Part shown: in pieces, positions 44,913 to 57,639 of the stretch | How the letters are laid out: every line of letters begins with the position of its first letter | How positions within the stretch are numbered: position 1 is the stretch's first letter | Source: Scylla paramamosain | Lineage: Eukaryota; Arthropoda; Malacostraca; Decapoda; Portunidae | Direction: 5' to 3' | Length of the DNA: 64,000 nucleotides | Assembly (NCBI RefSeq): GCF_035594125.1 | Contig: NC_087166.1 | Coordinates: 19,726,266-19,790,265, forward strand | Notes under the pieces: generated by a model | The model's database searches: none | Seen by the model: the letters and a program-made list of their open reading frames with translations, nothing else | What the model was told of the DNA's origin: nothing | Program-made: the position numbers and the translations under genes

Positions 44913-46625
44913 AAGAGGAAGCAGTAGGCACCTGCCGGAACGATAATTACTCCCAGTGAGGTCTAAAGTACTGGATCAGGGGGTGCTGTGAACCAAACAT
45001 TAAACCTAGCTGTAACCTCAATGAACGTTTCGCTTTGCATCTCACAACACAAGGGGGCAGTCACAACCTCCCCTCTAAAAACAACTCTAAACACACCCTT
45101 CACTCAAAATTCAAAATTATCAAGGCGACTCCTACACCAGCTTCGGAGTCTCCTTCTGGGGAGGGGACTACAAATGTCCCCAGGTCAGACTGCTCTTCTG
45201 GTATCGACCCTAAATGTCTTGACACCCGCCTTAACTTTTCATTAACTTCTGCAACATTCGCGGTCTTAGATTTAATTTTCATTCTGTAGAACACCAACTC
45301 TCCTCTATTAACTTTATCTTCTATTCCTCATTGAAACACAGGTGTCTGAGGGAACTGACAGTAGCCCCTTTTCTGTTCTCTCCTACTTTCTCTATCCTCA
45401 TTTTCAATATAAAGCTGGATGTTGCGTCTATGTGCACAATAACCTCACCTACTCTCATACCTAAGTTCTTGGATCTTTTGGGTTTTCTACGACTACAAAG
45501 TCACTCTCAATACAAATTTATCTGTGCTGTATACCTCTCACCTAACTTCTCTGACTATAAGAAATTCTTTGACTACTTGAATTCCAAAGTGGAGCAGATT
45601 CTGACTCTTCCCTTTTGCGGAGATCTCCATTCTTGGAGACTTCAATACACACCACCAGCTTTGGCTCTCCTCTCCCTTCACCGACCATCCTGGTGAACTA
45701 ACCTTTAGCTTTCCTTACCTCCACGACCTAGAGCAACTGATGCAACATCCTACTCATATTCCTGACCGTCTTTGAGATACGCCCAACATTCTTGATCTTT
45801 TTCTAACCTCTAATGTTTCTGCTTATGCTGTTACTCTATTTTCTCCGTTGAGCTGTTCCGATCACAATCTCATGTCTGTGTCTTGTCATAACGCTGCAAA
45901 CCCTCCTCAGGATCCTCCTAAGTGGAGGTGCCGCTGGCGTTTTGCCTATTTTTGCTAGTTGGGGGGATCTGAGGGAGTATTTTGCTGATTTTCCTTGGAA
46001 TGTCGGAGCCGTGTCATGTGCCAAGCGCATAACAGAGGTGATAGTGTCTGGCATGGAGGCGTATATTCCTCACTCTTTTTCTTGACCTAAACCTTCCAAA
46101 ACTTGATTTAACACAGCCTGTTCTCTCACTATACATGAAAGAAAGGTGGCCCACAGTAGGTGCTTCAGCTCTCTATCACCAGAATTTCATACACTTTATA
46201 TTTCTGCACGGAACAATACCAAGTCTGTTCTACAAATAGCCAAAAACTCCTTCGTTAAAAGAAAGTGTCAAAATGTTAAAGATTTAACTCCCCTCGTGAC
46301 TTCTAGCACCTACCCAAAATTACCTTCAGTAACTCTGCCTCTTCTTTTTTCCCTCCTTTTTTTCAGCCAAATGGCACCACTGGTATCCTATCTATCTCTA
46401 AAGATGAATTCTTTGATTAAATTTTTACTAAAAACAATACCTTGGATGATTCAGGGTTTGTTCCTCCATCTCTTCCATCCTCTGACTACTTCATACTAAT
46501 TATTAAAATCTTCGCAATCATATTTTCCATGCCCTCGCTGGCCTAAACCATCGGACGGATTATGGACCTGGTGGGGTTCCTCCTATTTTCCTCTGAAAAA
46601 TGCACTTCCTTGCTTACACCTTGCC
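44913..46625 (+). mobile_element. full-length LINE-A insertion, 5' half
   Basis: The 5' end at about 44913 (GAGGAAGCAGTAGGCACCTG) matches the opposite-strand 5' end of the copy at 57058. Leader, ORF start, endonuclease and linker follow, with many frame changes. It reaches the RT start (ACACCTTGCC at 46616-46625), where TIR-1 is inserted after TA. Confidence 0.85.
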
Positions 46626-46627
46626 TA

Positions 46628-47729
<1,102 letters not shown>

Positions 47730-47731
47730 TA

Positions 47732-49216
47732 GTCAAATATTTTCAAGTCTGTCTGTCAACATCTCCTTTTCCTTCTTCCTGGAAGTTTTCCTACATTCAG
47801 CCTGTTCTTAATAAGGGTGACCATTTTAATTTCTCAAACTACCGTCATGTTGCTTTAATTTCCTGCTTATCTAAAGTTTTTGAACACAAAGATTCTTAAA
47901 CATCTAGCACTTCACAACCTTCTATCTGGTCGCCAGTATGGATCTCGTCAAGGCCGCTTTAGTGCGGATCTTCTGGCTATCCTTACTGAGTCTTAGTCAT
48001 TTTCTTTTAGTGATCTTCATGAAACCTTTGGTGTTGTCTTAGAAAATCAAAAGATTTTGATACAGTTTGGCACATGGCTTTGATTTCCAAACTACTCTCG
48101 TACGATTTCTATCCTTGTCTCTGTAACTTCATCTCAAGTTTCCTTTGTGACCGTCCTATTGGTAGACGGTCATTGTTGTAAATTTATTAACAGTGGTGTT
48201 CCTCAGGGTTCTGTCCTGGAATCCACTCTCTTCCTATTATTATTCATTAATGATCTAAACCAAAACTTCTTGTCTTATCCATCCCTACGCTGATGATACC
48301 ACCCTGCGCTTTTCGTAAACGTCCAACCCTTCAGAAAGTAAACAGTCCATGCAAGAAAGCCACAGAACGCAAGACTTGTCATCTCTCTAAAATTTCTGAT
48401 TGGGGCAGAGCAAACTTAGTTCAAAGCCTCAAAATTTCAATTCCTCCATCTGTCAACTCGACACAGCTTTCCATACAACTATCTCCTCTTCTTTAATAAC
48501 ATTCAACAGTCCCCCTCTTTTATACTGAACATCGTCCGTCTGTCCTTTACTTTATAATCTAAACTGGAAACTTCACATATCATCTCTAGCTAAAACAGCT
48601 TCTATGAAGTAAAGCGTTCTGAAATTTCGCCAGTTTCTCTCACCATTCCAGCTGTTATCTCTGTACAGGGATCTTATTCGTCCATGTATGGAGTAAATTT
48701 CACATGTCTGGCGGTGTTCCACTCATACCACTCTTTTAGACAGGTTGGAATCTAAAGGTTTCGTCTCATCAATTCATCTTCTTTAACTGACTATCCTCAG
48801 CCTTTTTTTGTTTTTATCATCCCCGCTATGTTGCATCTTTTGCTGTCTTCTACCACTATTTTTATGCTAACTGCTCTTCTGATCTTGCTATCTGCATGCC
48901 TTCCTTCCTCTCGCGGCCTTTCTGCACAAGACTTTCTTCTTTCCCCCATCCCTATTCTGTACACCTTTCTAATATATGAGTTAACCAGTATTCTCAGTCA
49001 TTCATCTCTTTCCCTTGTAAATTCTCCAACTCTCTGCCTGCTTCCGTATTTCCACCTTCCTATGATTTGAATTCCTTCAAGAAAAATGTTCAAGACACTT
49101 ATTCTTACCCTATTCGGGTACCAGGATCTCAAATGGGCATTTTATTTTAATTTTTATTATTTTTATTTATTTTTTTTTTTTTCTGCCCTTTGCCGGTGTC
49201 CCTCCTACATGGAAAA
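47732..49216 (+). mobile_element. full-length LINE-A insertion, 3' half
   Basis: Continues the RT from GTCAAATATTTTCAAGTCTG, through degraded palm motifs (YADD region near 48287 frameshifted) and the C-terminal domain, to the 3' terminus GGTGTCCCTCCTACATGG and an A-run at 49209-49216, after which LINE-B resumes. Confidence 0.85.
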
Positions 49217-51152
49217 AAAATCGGGAAGGAGTTCGTGGTAGCTTATATGTCGATGACTTATCGATTTTTTTTTCTGTGATTTGTATTAGACAAATGCTTG
49301 ACTTACGGATCTCACATTTGTTATATTAAAGCAGCATGTATGAATGCACTTTCACTCCTTAGAGTCTTGGCTCATATCTTCGTGTGTTGCATTCTGTACA
49401 CCATGCCGGTGTTATCTTGTTAACTGGTGCATTCCGCTCATCCCCAATCTCTAGCTTCCTGATGGATGCTGGTGTCCTTCGCTGGTCTATCCTGTCCAAA
49501 TTACTCAAGTGTTGGTATCGTGTTCAACGTCCTCCCGACTCCGTTCCTTGTGTGGCCGTCTCCCATTATTCATTTCCCGTTTATATGTGTCTCACCCAAG
49601 TTTGCACAAACCTTTTGGTGTTAGAGTTGCATCTGCTATAGCGGCATTAGATGTACCCTCCGTTTCTGTAAGTCCTTATAGATACCCTAGTGTTGGTTAC
49701 TGGCAATTCCCAGATATTTCTGTCTGAGATCCTGTTATCTTTAACTTATTACCGGATTATGAGTCCCATACATTCCATACATTCCGACTGCATCCCTGTA
49801 CTTATGGAAGGTTTAAAATCAAAAGATGGAGTCGGATTTGGTGTTATCCTTCCTTCATTCTTTCGAGGCTGCAGCTTCTCTCGTGTTTTCTCTGTTTTTA
49901 CAGCAGAACTGTCTGCCATTATTTTAGCTTTAAGAATAATTTTTACTCATCCCACCTCATATTTTACATCTTTTAGCGATTCTTGCAGTGTTCTTTCCAC
50001 TCTTCAACATTTTAGTCCTTCCCATCACTTACTTGTTTTATCACTTCTTGAGTGGCTATACCTTTTACAGCATAGAAGTTATCACGTCACATTTTACTGG
50101 GTCCCTCCACCTGTTGCAGTTCAGGGGAATGAGAAGGCCGATAGGCTGGCTAAAGAGGCGGCAACTCGGGTTGCTTCTTCCAACCCCATTCCTAGCATGC
50201 CTTATATTTCAGTATAAGGGTGGCAGTTCTTGCATTTTGGCAAGGCAGGTGGGAGGATTTGGGTACCACCATTAAGATGGGTGAGATAATTTCTGTAACT
50301 TTCCGCCAATGGACGTATGTCCATGTGCAGGAGCGCCGCTGAGAGACTGCACTGGCCCGTCTCTGGACGAGTCACACACGTCTCACTCATGGTTACCTCA
50401 TGTCTCGGAAAACTCAGCGATTTTGTGATGACTACTTAGTTCCCCTTACAGTGCAATACTTTCCAGTGTAATTTCCTAGTCTGGTGGAGCTGCGGGAGCG
50501 ATATCTTTTCGGTTGCGGCGGTGAGATAGGATTTTCCAAATGTCGTTGATACTTGGAGAAAGGGCAATCTCCCCGGGACATGATGTCCTTAATTTTGTGA
50601 AGAAGACTGGTCTTTTAAACAAAGTATAGATCACCTTTTAACTGTCCCTATTTTATTTATTTTGTCAGTAATATAGAATTGGGCAGAAGTTTATCTTTGC
50701 ACTGGGAGAACATAGTAGCAAGTGAGGATGACACGTAACGAGCAAAGGTAAGTCTTGAGGCTTGGGTCAGTTAAGTCAACGTCTTAGACACGTAACGAAC
50801 AACGCCAGAAGTCCGGGTCAGTGGACAGTGTCTTGGGTACGAAAAGAACAACGCCAGACACAGTGGCCTAGGTCAGTGGGGTCAATACGCCCTCACTTTA
50901 AATCAAACGAAATAGCTAAAACATTCATATATTAAACCTCTCATTTTTAGTTTTTATGGTTCTTCCCTTGTCATTTTTTTAGGTTTATTTATTTTTTCTT
51001 TTAGTGATCTTTTAAAATATTTATCATACCTAGAATTTTGTTTTTAATATCAATATATAAATTGCACAGTTTGTTGCTTTTAAAGATTTGTAGCAGTGCC
51101 TTGTGGCCGCGATGTTGCGAAGCCATAAGCTAAATCAATCAATAAATCAATC
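49217..51152 (+). mobile_element. LINE-B copy 3, RT end, RNase H, 3' UTR
   Basis: Resumes with SLYVDDLSIFF (RT motif C near 49241), thumb sequence, then RNase H (49690-50217: DGVGFGVIL, FTAELSAIILAL, SDSCSVLSTLQHF, GNEKADRLAKEAA) and the C-terminal WTYVHVQERR..TALARLW segment with a Cys/His region to about 50600. The 3' UTR includes three degenerate units of an ACACGTAACGAACAACGCC-type minisatellite (50731-50885). The element ends with an (AATC)n-like tail at 51130-51152. Confidence 0.82.
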
Positions 51153-51154
51153 TA

Positions 51155-51790
51155 ACTCTTCTCTCTTTCCCAATAACACTCAACTGCCACTCTCTTCTGC
51201 ATTGAACATCCTTTGTCTGTCCTTTACTACATATAATCTAAACTGAAAACTTCACATCACATTAATAGCTACAACAGCTTCTGTGAAGATAAGCGTTCTA
51301 AATCGTCAAAGCCAGTCCGTTAGAAGCGAGTTGATCTCCATCATATCCAAATGAGTATTATGAGTGGAACACCCCATACATGTGAATGATACTACATATA
51401 TGGATGAAGGTAGGAGCTGGGGAGGAAAAAAAAAAAAAAAAAACCGCCGAGACGACTCAGCTAGACTTTAGCTAGACATGACATGAAATTTCCAGTTTAG
51501 ATTATAAGTAAAGAACAGACCGAGGACGCTCAGTGTAGAATAAGGTCAAACTGGAATGTCACTGAAGGATATTTATCACGAATGGTGTGTTGAGTTAATG
51601 CAAGGAAGAATTGAGATATTGAGGCATTAAACAAAACTGAATTTCCTCTGCCCTAATCAGAAATTTTAGAGAGATCAGAAGTCATTCGCTCTGTGGTTTT
51701 CCTGCATGAAATGTTTACTTCCTAAAGGGTTGGACGTCTACAAAAAGACGAGAGAAAGGGTGGTATCGTCAGCGTAGGAGTGGATAGGTG
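51155..51790. mobile_element. LINE-A foldback: plus then minus fragment
   Basis: 51155-51308 is plus-strand LINE-A (ATAATCTAAACTGAAAACTT). 51340-51790 is minus-strand LINE-A that includes the same region (TTCCAGTTTAGATTAT at 51490). The shared part forms an inverted repeat about 140 bp apart. Confidence 0.8.
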
Positions 51791-52147
51791 TTCCCCTGTT
51801 CGACTGCTTGTCACGCCAGCAGCAGGAACATTTGAAATTTAAGGTAGCGTGATATGAGTAAGCTTGAAAGAAAATTTGAATCGTCAATATATTCAATTTA
51901 TTTACACCACAAAAGTTCACTCGTTACGGGGTAGTGTAGTGACGTGGTGGTATTAGGTCTCTGATTACTTGAGAGATTAACAATACGTCACTGTGTTTCG
52001 TATCAGTAAAACAGTGACATTACTTCACTTAGTTATAAAGCTTGTTCAGAGTTTGGGCACACATTCACAGTACGGAATTTAACGGAGGCACACCGGCAGG
52101 CTTGCTTGGTAGCACTACTGCCGCACGGCCAGCCGGCTGCTAACTGC
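51791..52147. other. no gene recognised
   Basis: Mixed sequence; nothing supported. Confidence 0.4.
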
Positions 52148-52333
52148 CGGGAAGGTGCCGCAGGCAACAGCAGTGGATGTAGACATATCGTCAGCAACTC
52201 GTGATTAGTATGTGCTAGGTGGCGACATCTCAACAGATGCAAAAACATTTCCACCATGGAAATTTCCTTCACTACATGAATAAAAATCCCACATATTCCT
52301 ATCTTACCTATCCTTACCTACCTATGGGTACAT
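52148..52333. repeat. dispersed repeat shared with 58822-59014
   Basis: About 186 bp homologous to 58822-59014, for example TGTAGACATATCGTCAGCA, TGCTAGGTGGCGACATCTCA and the run CCTATCTTACCTATCC. It contains AATAAAA. Possibly LTR or UTR sequence of the Ty3 or env-bearing element; unproven. Confidence 0.7.
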
Positions 52334-52559
52334 CGCTCGGTCACCTGCCTCGAGCGTTCTCGCGAGAAACAAGTGTAGAGACATGTATCTATCCATGTCA
52401 TAAACTGGTGCCGTGGGCTGTTTCCTGTAGAGAGACTGTGGCGTTAAGGAATTTATACAAAACCGAAATCCGCCTAAAGAGACAGTACAGTATGATGAAG
52501 GAAGGATAATGAGTATGAGGTTGTAAGTAGAAAGGTAATGAATCATGGACGGCTGTTTC

Positions 52560-53398
52560 TAACTAGGAGAAATTTGCAAAAGACAGTTGAGAAATTGAGT
52601 TGGTGACATACTTTACAGTGGAAATATTCATTTTCCAGGTATAGAATCTTTTGAAAATCTTTGGCATAAAACCCTGGTGTAGTTTTTCAGAATGAGAAGT
52701 CACCTTGGAAGAAGTTAAGGAGCACAGTTATGGTATGGAAAAGTGTCCTGACGCCGTGGAAGAATAACGACCCTTCGCACATTTCACAGACAGGCATGGA
52801 TTCAGGAAAGAAGAAATAATGACGATTCATGAAGCTTTTATGAAAGTAAGATGTTGGAGCTAACGAGCACACGTCAATTTTCGTTAATGGTACAAAGGCA
52901 AAAGTGAACCCGGACAAAAATAAAGGCCTACTTGTCCTGTTTTTCAATCAAAAAGATCGTGGGGATCCCCGACAAAGTATTGGAGACAGACAGCGTCTTC
53001 AAGAACGAGTGACCGTGGGAGGTTTAAAGTTAGAATGGTATTATTTACCTTAAAAGGGAACGGTTCAATGTAATAAGCATTGTAGACCCTATGTGATCGA
53101 AAAGGAACATGGACTGCAATTGCATCTGAAACAAGCATGGAGCTAAACAATAAATATAGGTAGAAGGGAGAAATTACCCTGTGTTAAGACGTGCACTAGA
53201 TCCTTAACAGGCAAAAGCGAAGAAGTTACTCTACCACGAGAAGTATCTACCACATTCCAGAGAACTAATTCATTAGTATGCATGACAGAGGTAACAGAAG
53301 TTTGCAAAGCAGAAAGTAATAAGGAGCTTTGTGAAAAGCATACTGCTCATGTAATCTAGCGAAAGCTTCACTAAGGGTAGTCAAAAATTGGTTAGTGT
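52560..53398 (-). pseudogene. retroviral-type envelope remnant, C-terminal part
   Basis: Minus strand just downstream of the inserted LINE-A. Frames contain a G-x-V-T-x-x-LLPVKDL segment (about 53240-53190) and, at 53150-52944, a VPFRSHRVYNAYYIEPFPFK segment. Both resemble the post-heptad part of the envelope fusion (F-like) proteins of insect errantiviruses and related LTR retrotransposons. It continues the remnant at 57059-57620. Multiple stops and shifts; an old inactive copy. Confidence 0.45.
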
Positions 53399-53671
53399 AA
53401 TTTTTTTTTTTTTTTTAGGTAGGAAGGACACTGGCCAAGGGCAAAAAAAATCCAACCAAAAAAATGCCCACTGAAATGCCAGTCCCATAAAAGGGTCAAA
53501 GCAGTGCTCAAAAATTGATGGATAAGTGTCTTGAAACCTCCCTCTTGAAGGAATTCAAGTCAGAGGAAGGTGGAAATACAGAAAAATCCAACAAAAAAAA
53601 ATGCCCAACAAAAATCCAACAAAAAAAAGGCCCACTGAAATGCCAGTCCCATAAAAGGGTCAAAGCAGTGC

Positions 53672-55276
53672 TCAAAAATTGATGGATAAGTGTCTTGAAA
53701 CCTCCCTCTTGAAGGAATTCAAGTCAGAGGAAGGTGGAAATACAGAAGCAGGCAGGGAGTTCCAGAGTTTACCAGAGAAAGGGATGAATGATTGAGAATA
53801 CTGGTTAACTCTTGCGTTAGAGAGGTGGGCAGAATAGGGGTGAGAGAAAGAAGAAAGTCTTGTGCAGCGAGGCCGCGGAAGGAGGGGAGGCATGCAGTTA
53901 GCAAGATCAGAAGAACAGTAAGCATGAAAATAGCGGTAGAAGACAGCTAGATATGCAACATTGCGGCGGTGAGAGAGAGGCTGAAGACAGTCAGTTAGAG
54001 GAGAGGAGTTGATGAGACGTAAAGCTTTTGATTCCACCCTGTCTAGAAGAGCAGTATGAGTGGAACCCCCCCAGACATGTGAAGCATACTCCATACATGG
54101 ACGGATAAGGCCCTTGTACAGAGTTAGCAGCTGGGGGGGTGAGAAAAACTGGCGGAGACGTCTCAGAACACCTAACTTCATAGAAGCTGTTTTAGCTAGA
54201 GATGAGATGTGAAGTTTCCAGTTCAGATTATAAGTAAAGGACAGACCGAGGATGTTCAGCGAACAAGAGGGGGACAGTTGAGTGTCATTGAAGAGGGGAT
54301 AGTTATCTGGAAGGTTGTGTCGAGTTGATAGATGGAAGAATTGAGTTTTTGAGGCATTAAACAATACCAAGTTTGCTCTGCCCCAATCAGAAATTTTAGA
54401 AAGATCAGGAGTCAGGCGTTCTGTGGCTTCCCTGCGTGATATGTTTACCTCCTGAAGGGTTGGACGTCTATGAAAAGACGTGGAAAAGTGCAGGGTGGTA
54501 TCATCAGCGTAGGAGTGGATAGGACAAGAAGTTTGGTTTAGAAGATCATTAATGAATAATAAGAAGAGAGTGGGTGACAGGACAGATCCCTGAGGAACAC
54601 CACTGTTAATAGATTTAGGAGAAGAATAGTGACCGTCTACCACAGCAGCAATAGAACGGTCAGAAAGGAAACTTGAGATGAAGTTACAGAGAGAAGGATA
54701 GAAGCCGTAGGAGGGTAGTTTGGAAATCAAAGCTTTGTGCCAGACTCTATCAAAAGCTATTGATATGTCCAAGGCAACAGCAAAAGTTTCACCCAAATCT
54801 CTAAAAGAGGATGACCAAGACTCAGTAAGGAAAGCCAGAAGATCACCAGTACAGCGGCCTTGATGGAACCCATACTGGCGATCAGATAGAAAGTTGTGAA
54901 GTGATAGATGTTTAAGAATCTTCCTGTTGAGGATAGATTCAAAAACTTTAGATAGGCAGGAAATTAAAGCAATAGGACGGTAGTTTGAGGGATTAGAGCG
55001 GTCACCCTTTTTAGGAACAGGTTGAATGTAGGCAAACTTCCAGCAAGAAGGAAAGGTAAATGTTGACAGACAGAGCTGAAAGAGTTTGACTAGGCAAGGT
55101 GCAAGCACGGAGGCACAGTTTCGGAGAACAATAGGAGGGACCCCATCAGGTCCATAAGCCTTCCGAGGGTTTAGACCAGCGAGGGCATGGAAAACATCAT
55201 TACGAAGAATTTTAATACGTGGCATGAAGTAGTCAGAGGGTGGAGGAGAGGGAGGAACAACCCCAGAATCGTCCAA
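53672..55276 (-). CDS. LINE-A reverse transcriptase, 534-codon open frame
   Basis: Starts within the linker and covers the whole RT and C-terminal domain without a stop. Key motifs are AYGPDGVPP (40-48), NYRPIALISCLSKVFE (98-113), motif A FAVALDISIAFDRVWH (165-180, Asp170), motif B GVPQGSVLSPTLF (226-238), and motif C YADD (256-259). The C-terminal part has [17 protein letters not shown]. No RNase H follows, unlike LINE-B and LINE-C. All catalytic aspartates remain, but the endonuclease half is frameshifted. Confidence 0.9.
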   Translation of the reverse strand: MDDSGVVPPSPPPSDYFMPRIKILRNDVFHALAGLNPRKAYGPDGVPPIVLRNCASVLAPCLVKLFQLCLSTFTFPSCWKFAYIQPVPKKGDRSNPSNYRPIALISCLSKVFESILNRKILKHLSLHNFLSDRQYGFHQGRCTGDLLAFLTESWSSSFRDLGETFAVALDISIAFDRVWHKALISKLPSYGFYPSLCNFISSFLSDRSIAAVVDGHYSSPKSINSGVPQGSVLSPTLFLLFINDLLNQTSCPIHSYADDTTLHFSTSFHRRPTLQEVNISRREATERLTPDLSKISDWGRANLVLFNASKTQFFHLSTRHNLPDNYPLFNDTQLSPSCSLNILGLSFTYNLNWKLHISSLAKTASMKLGVLRRLRQFFSPPQLLTLYKGLIRPCMEYASHVWGGSTHTALLDRVESKALRLINSSPLTDCLQPLSHRRNVAYLAVFYRYFHAYCSSDLANCMPPLLPRPRCTRLSSFSHPYSAHLSNARVNQYSQSFIPFSGKLWNSLPASVFPPSSDLNSFKREVSRHLSINF

Positions 55277-55384
55277 GGTAGAGTTTTTAGCAAAGGTTTG
55301 AGCAAAGAGTTCAGCTTAGAAATAGATGTGATAGCAGTGGTGCCATCTGGTTAAAGTAAAGGAGGGAAAGAAGAAGAAGCAAAG

Positions 55385-56584
55385 TTATTGGAGATATTTT
55401 TTTGTTAGATGCCAGAAATCACGAGGGGAGTTAGATCTTGAAAGGTTTTGACATTTTCTGTTAATGAAGGAGCTTTTGGCTAGTTGGAAAACAGACATGG
55501 TATGGTTCCGGGCAGAAATATAAAGTGCATGAGATTCTGCTGATGGAAGGCTTAAGTACCTTTTGTGGGCCACCTCTCTATCATGTATAGCACGAGAACA
55601 AGCTGTGTTAAACCAAGGTTTAGAAGGTTTAGGACGAGAAAAAGAGTGAGGAATGTACGCCTCCATGCCAGACACTATCACCTCTGTTATGCGCTCAGCA
55701 CACAAAGACGGGTCTCTGACACGGAAGCAGTAGTCATTCCAAGGAAAATCAGCAAAATACCTCCTCAGGTCCCCCAAACTAGCAGAGGCAAAACGCCAGA
55801 GGCACCTTCGCTTAGGCCTTAGGGGATCCTGAGGAGGGATTGGAGTGATAGGACAAGATAAAGATATGAGATTGTGGTCGGAGGAGCCCAGCGGAGAAGA
55901 AAGGGTGACAGCATAAGCAGAAGGATTAGATGTCAGGAAAAGGTCAAGAATATTGGGCGTATCTCCAAGACGGTCAGGAATACGAGTAAGGTGTTGCACC
56001 AATTCCTCTAGGTCATGGAGGATAGCAAAGTTGTAGGCTAGTTCACCAGGATGGTCAGTGAAGGGAAAGGAAAGCTAAAGCTGGTGGTGAACATTGAAGT
56101 CTCCAAGAATGGAGATCTCTGCAAAAGGGAAGAGGGTCAGAATGTGCTCCACTTTGGAAGTTAAGTAGCCAAAGAATTTCTTATAGTCAGAGGAGTTAGG
56201 AGAGAGGTATACAGCACAGATAAATTTAGTATGGGAATGACTCTGTAGTCGTAGCCAGATGGTGGAAAACTCAAAAGATTCAAGAGCGTGGGCACGAGAG
56301 CAGGTTAAGTCATTGCGCACATAAACGCAGCATCCAGCTTTGGATCGAAAATGAGGATAGAGAAAGTAGGAGGGAACAAAAAAGGGGCTACTGTCAGTTG
56401 CCTCAGACACCTGAGTTTCAGTGAGGAAAAGAAGATGAGGTTTAGAAGAGGAGAGGTGGTGTTCTACAGATTGAAAATTAGATCTTAGACCGCGAATGTT
56501 GCAGAAGTTAATGAAGAAAAAGTTGATGGGATAGAGAAAGTAGGAGGGAACAGAAAAGGGGCTACTGTCAGTTGCCTCAGACAC
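55385..56584 (-). pseudogene. LINE-A endonuclease (APE-type) in two frames
   Basis: 56075-56584 carries the N-terminal half ([28 protein letters not shown] with the catalytic Glu, AVYLSPNSSDYKKFF, ISILGDFNVHH with Asp-x-Asn). 55385-56002 carries the C-terminal half ([26 protein letters not shown] with the terminal Asp-His pair) and the linker. The two are in different frames. The 58-codon duplication repeats the Glu-bearing segment. Confidence 0.85.
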
Positions 56585-57058
56585 CTGAGTTTCAGTGAGG
56601 AAAAGAAGATGAGGTTTAGAAGAGGAGAGGTGGTGTTCTACAGATTGAAAATTAGATCTTAGACCGCGAATGTTGCAGAAGTTAATGAAGAAAAAGTTGA
56701 GGGGGTGTCAAGACACTTAGGGTCGTCGACGGAAAGGCAGTCCGACCTGGGGACATTTATGGTCCCCTCCCCAGATGGGGACTCCTAGGCTGGTGTAGGA
56801 TTTTAAAACCCTACACCATGATTTTAAAAATTTTGAGTGAAGGGTGTGTGTGTTATTAGGTGCTTGTAGTTTTGTGTGGAGGAAGAGAGTTGTCTTTAGA
56901 GGGCAGGCTGTGACTGCTCCCTTGTGTTGTGAGACACAAAGGGAAACGTTCAGTGAGGTCACAGCTGGGTTTAATGATAAGTTCACAGCACCCCCTGAAC
57001 AGTGCTTTAGACCTCACTGGGAGTTATTATCGTTTCGGCAGGTGTCTACTGCCTCCTC

Positions 57059-57620
57059 CTGTATATGTATATTATGGTTCAAGCGTTCAATATTCTTGCA
57101 GTTTAATTGAACCATTTTATTTGTTGACATAGCTGTTGCAACCAATTCGGTATAACGATTCTGCAAGTCATTTACATCGCTATCTAAGGCAGTTCCGAAA
57201 AGCATGCGAGATAGTTGTCCAATTCCATCTACCAGCCCTCTCTTGGAGCGTTGAGCAGACGTATAGGTTTCATAATTATTCAGAGCATCCAAAAGAGTAA
57301 CTTTTACAAACTTTAGTCTGTCATCAAGTAAAGGCTTGAGACTGTTAGAGTGTTGGTTATGAGAGTATTCGTTTCCCAAGTCATTTATGGAAACTGCCAG
57401 TTGATCTACTAATTCCGACAATTTTTTGGGTACTTCAATCAAGTCGGTGTATGGATATCTGTCTTCTAACAAGGACACTTGGCCAATAAAGGCCTAAGAG
57501 CCCCTGGTCTCGAGGTCGAGGTGAGCCCCAAGTCATTGTCACAGCTGCATACATTGTAAGAATCCAAAAGGACAATGGGTGGATTAATCAAGACCCCCTC
57601 AGTATCAAGGATCATCATTT
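57059..57620 (-). pseudogene. retroviral-type envelope remnant, N-terminal part
   Basis: A minus-strand open frame 57014-57478 (its last residues come from LINE-A) with a short upstream continuation to about 57620. It has a furin-type RSKR site followed by a Gly/Leu-rich hydrophobic segment and a heptad-like stretch, the arrangement of class I fusion subunits of errantivirus-type envelope proteins (related to baculovirus F). The LINE-A 5' end interrupts it at about 57058. This is an old inactive copy and only a fragment. Confidence 0.6.
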
Positions 57621-57639
57621 TTTTTTGTAGATTTTTACT

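Larger units (their letters stand above)
53399..57058 (-). mobile_element. full-length LINE-A with two internal tandem duplications
   Basis: Minus strand from the 5' end (57058) to the poly-A (T-run 53400-53418). The order is leader, endonuclease, linker, RT, C-terminal domain, 3' UTR. A 174-bp tandem duplication lies in the endonuclease start (units at 56355 and 56529) and a 164-bp one in the C-terminal/3' UTR region (units at 53467 and 53631). The frame is broken near 56040 and in an A-run near 55400, while the RT is open. It is inserted in an envelope remnant. Confidence 0.92.

Noticed and set aside
53672..55276. Long RT frames as host genes
   Set aside because: They belong to LINE-A (also 60690-62108) or RTE (40896-42248), with element context and multiple copies.
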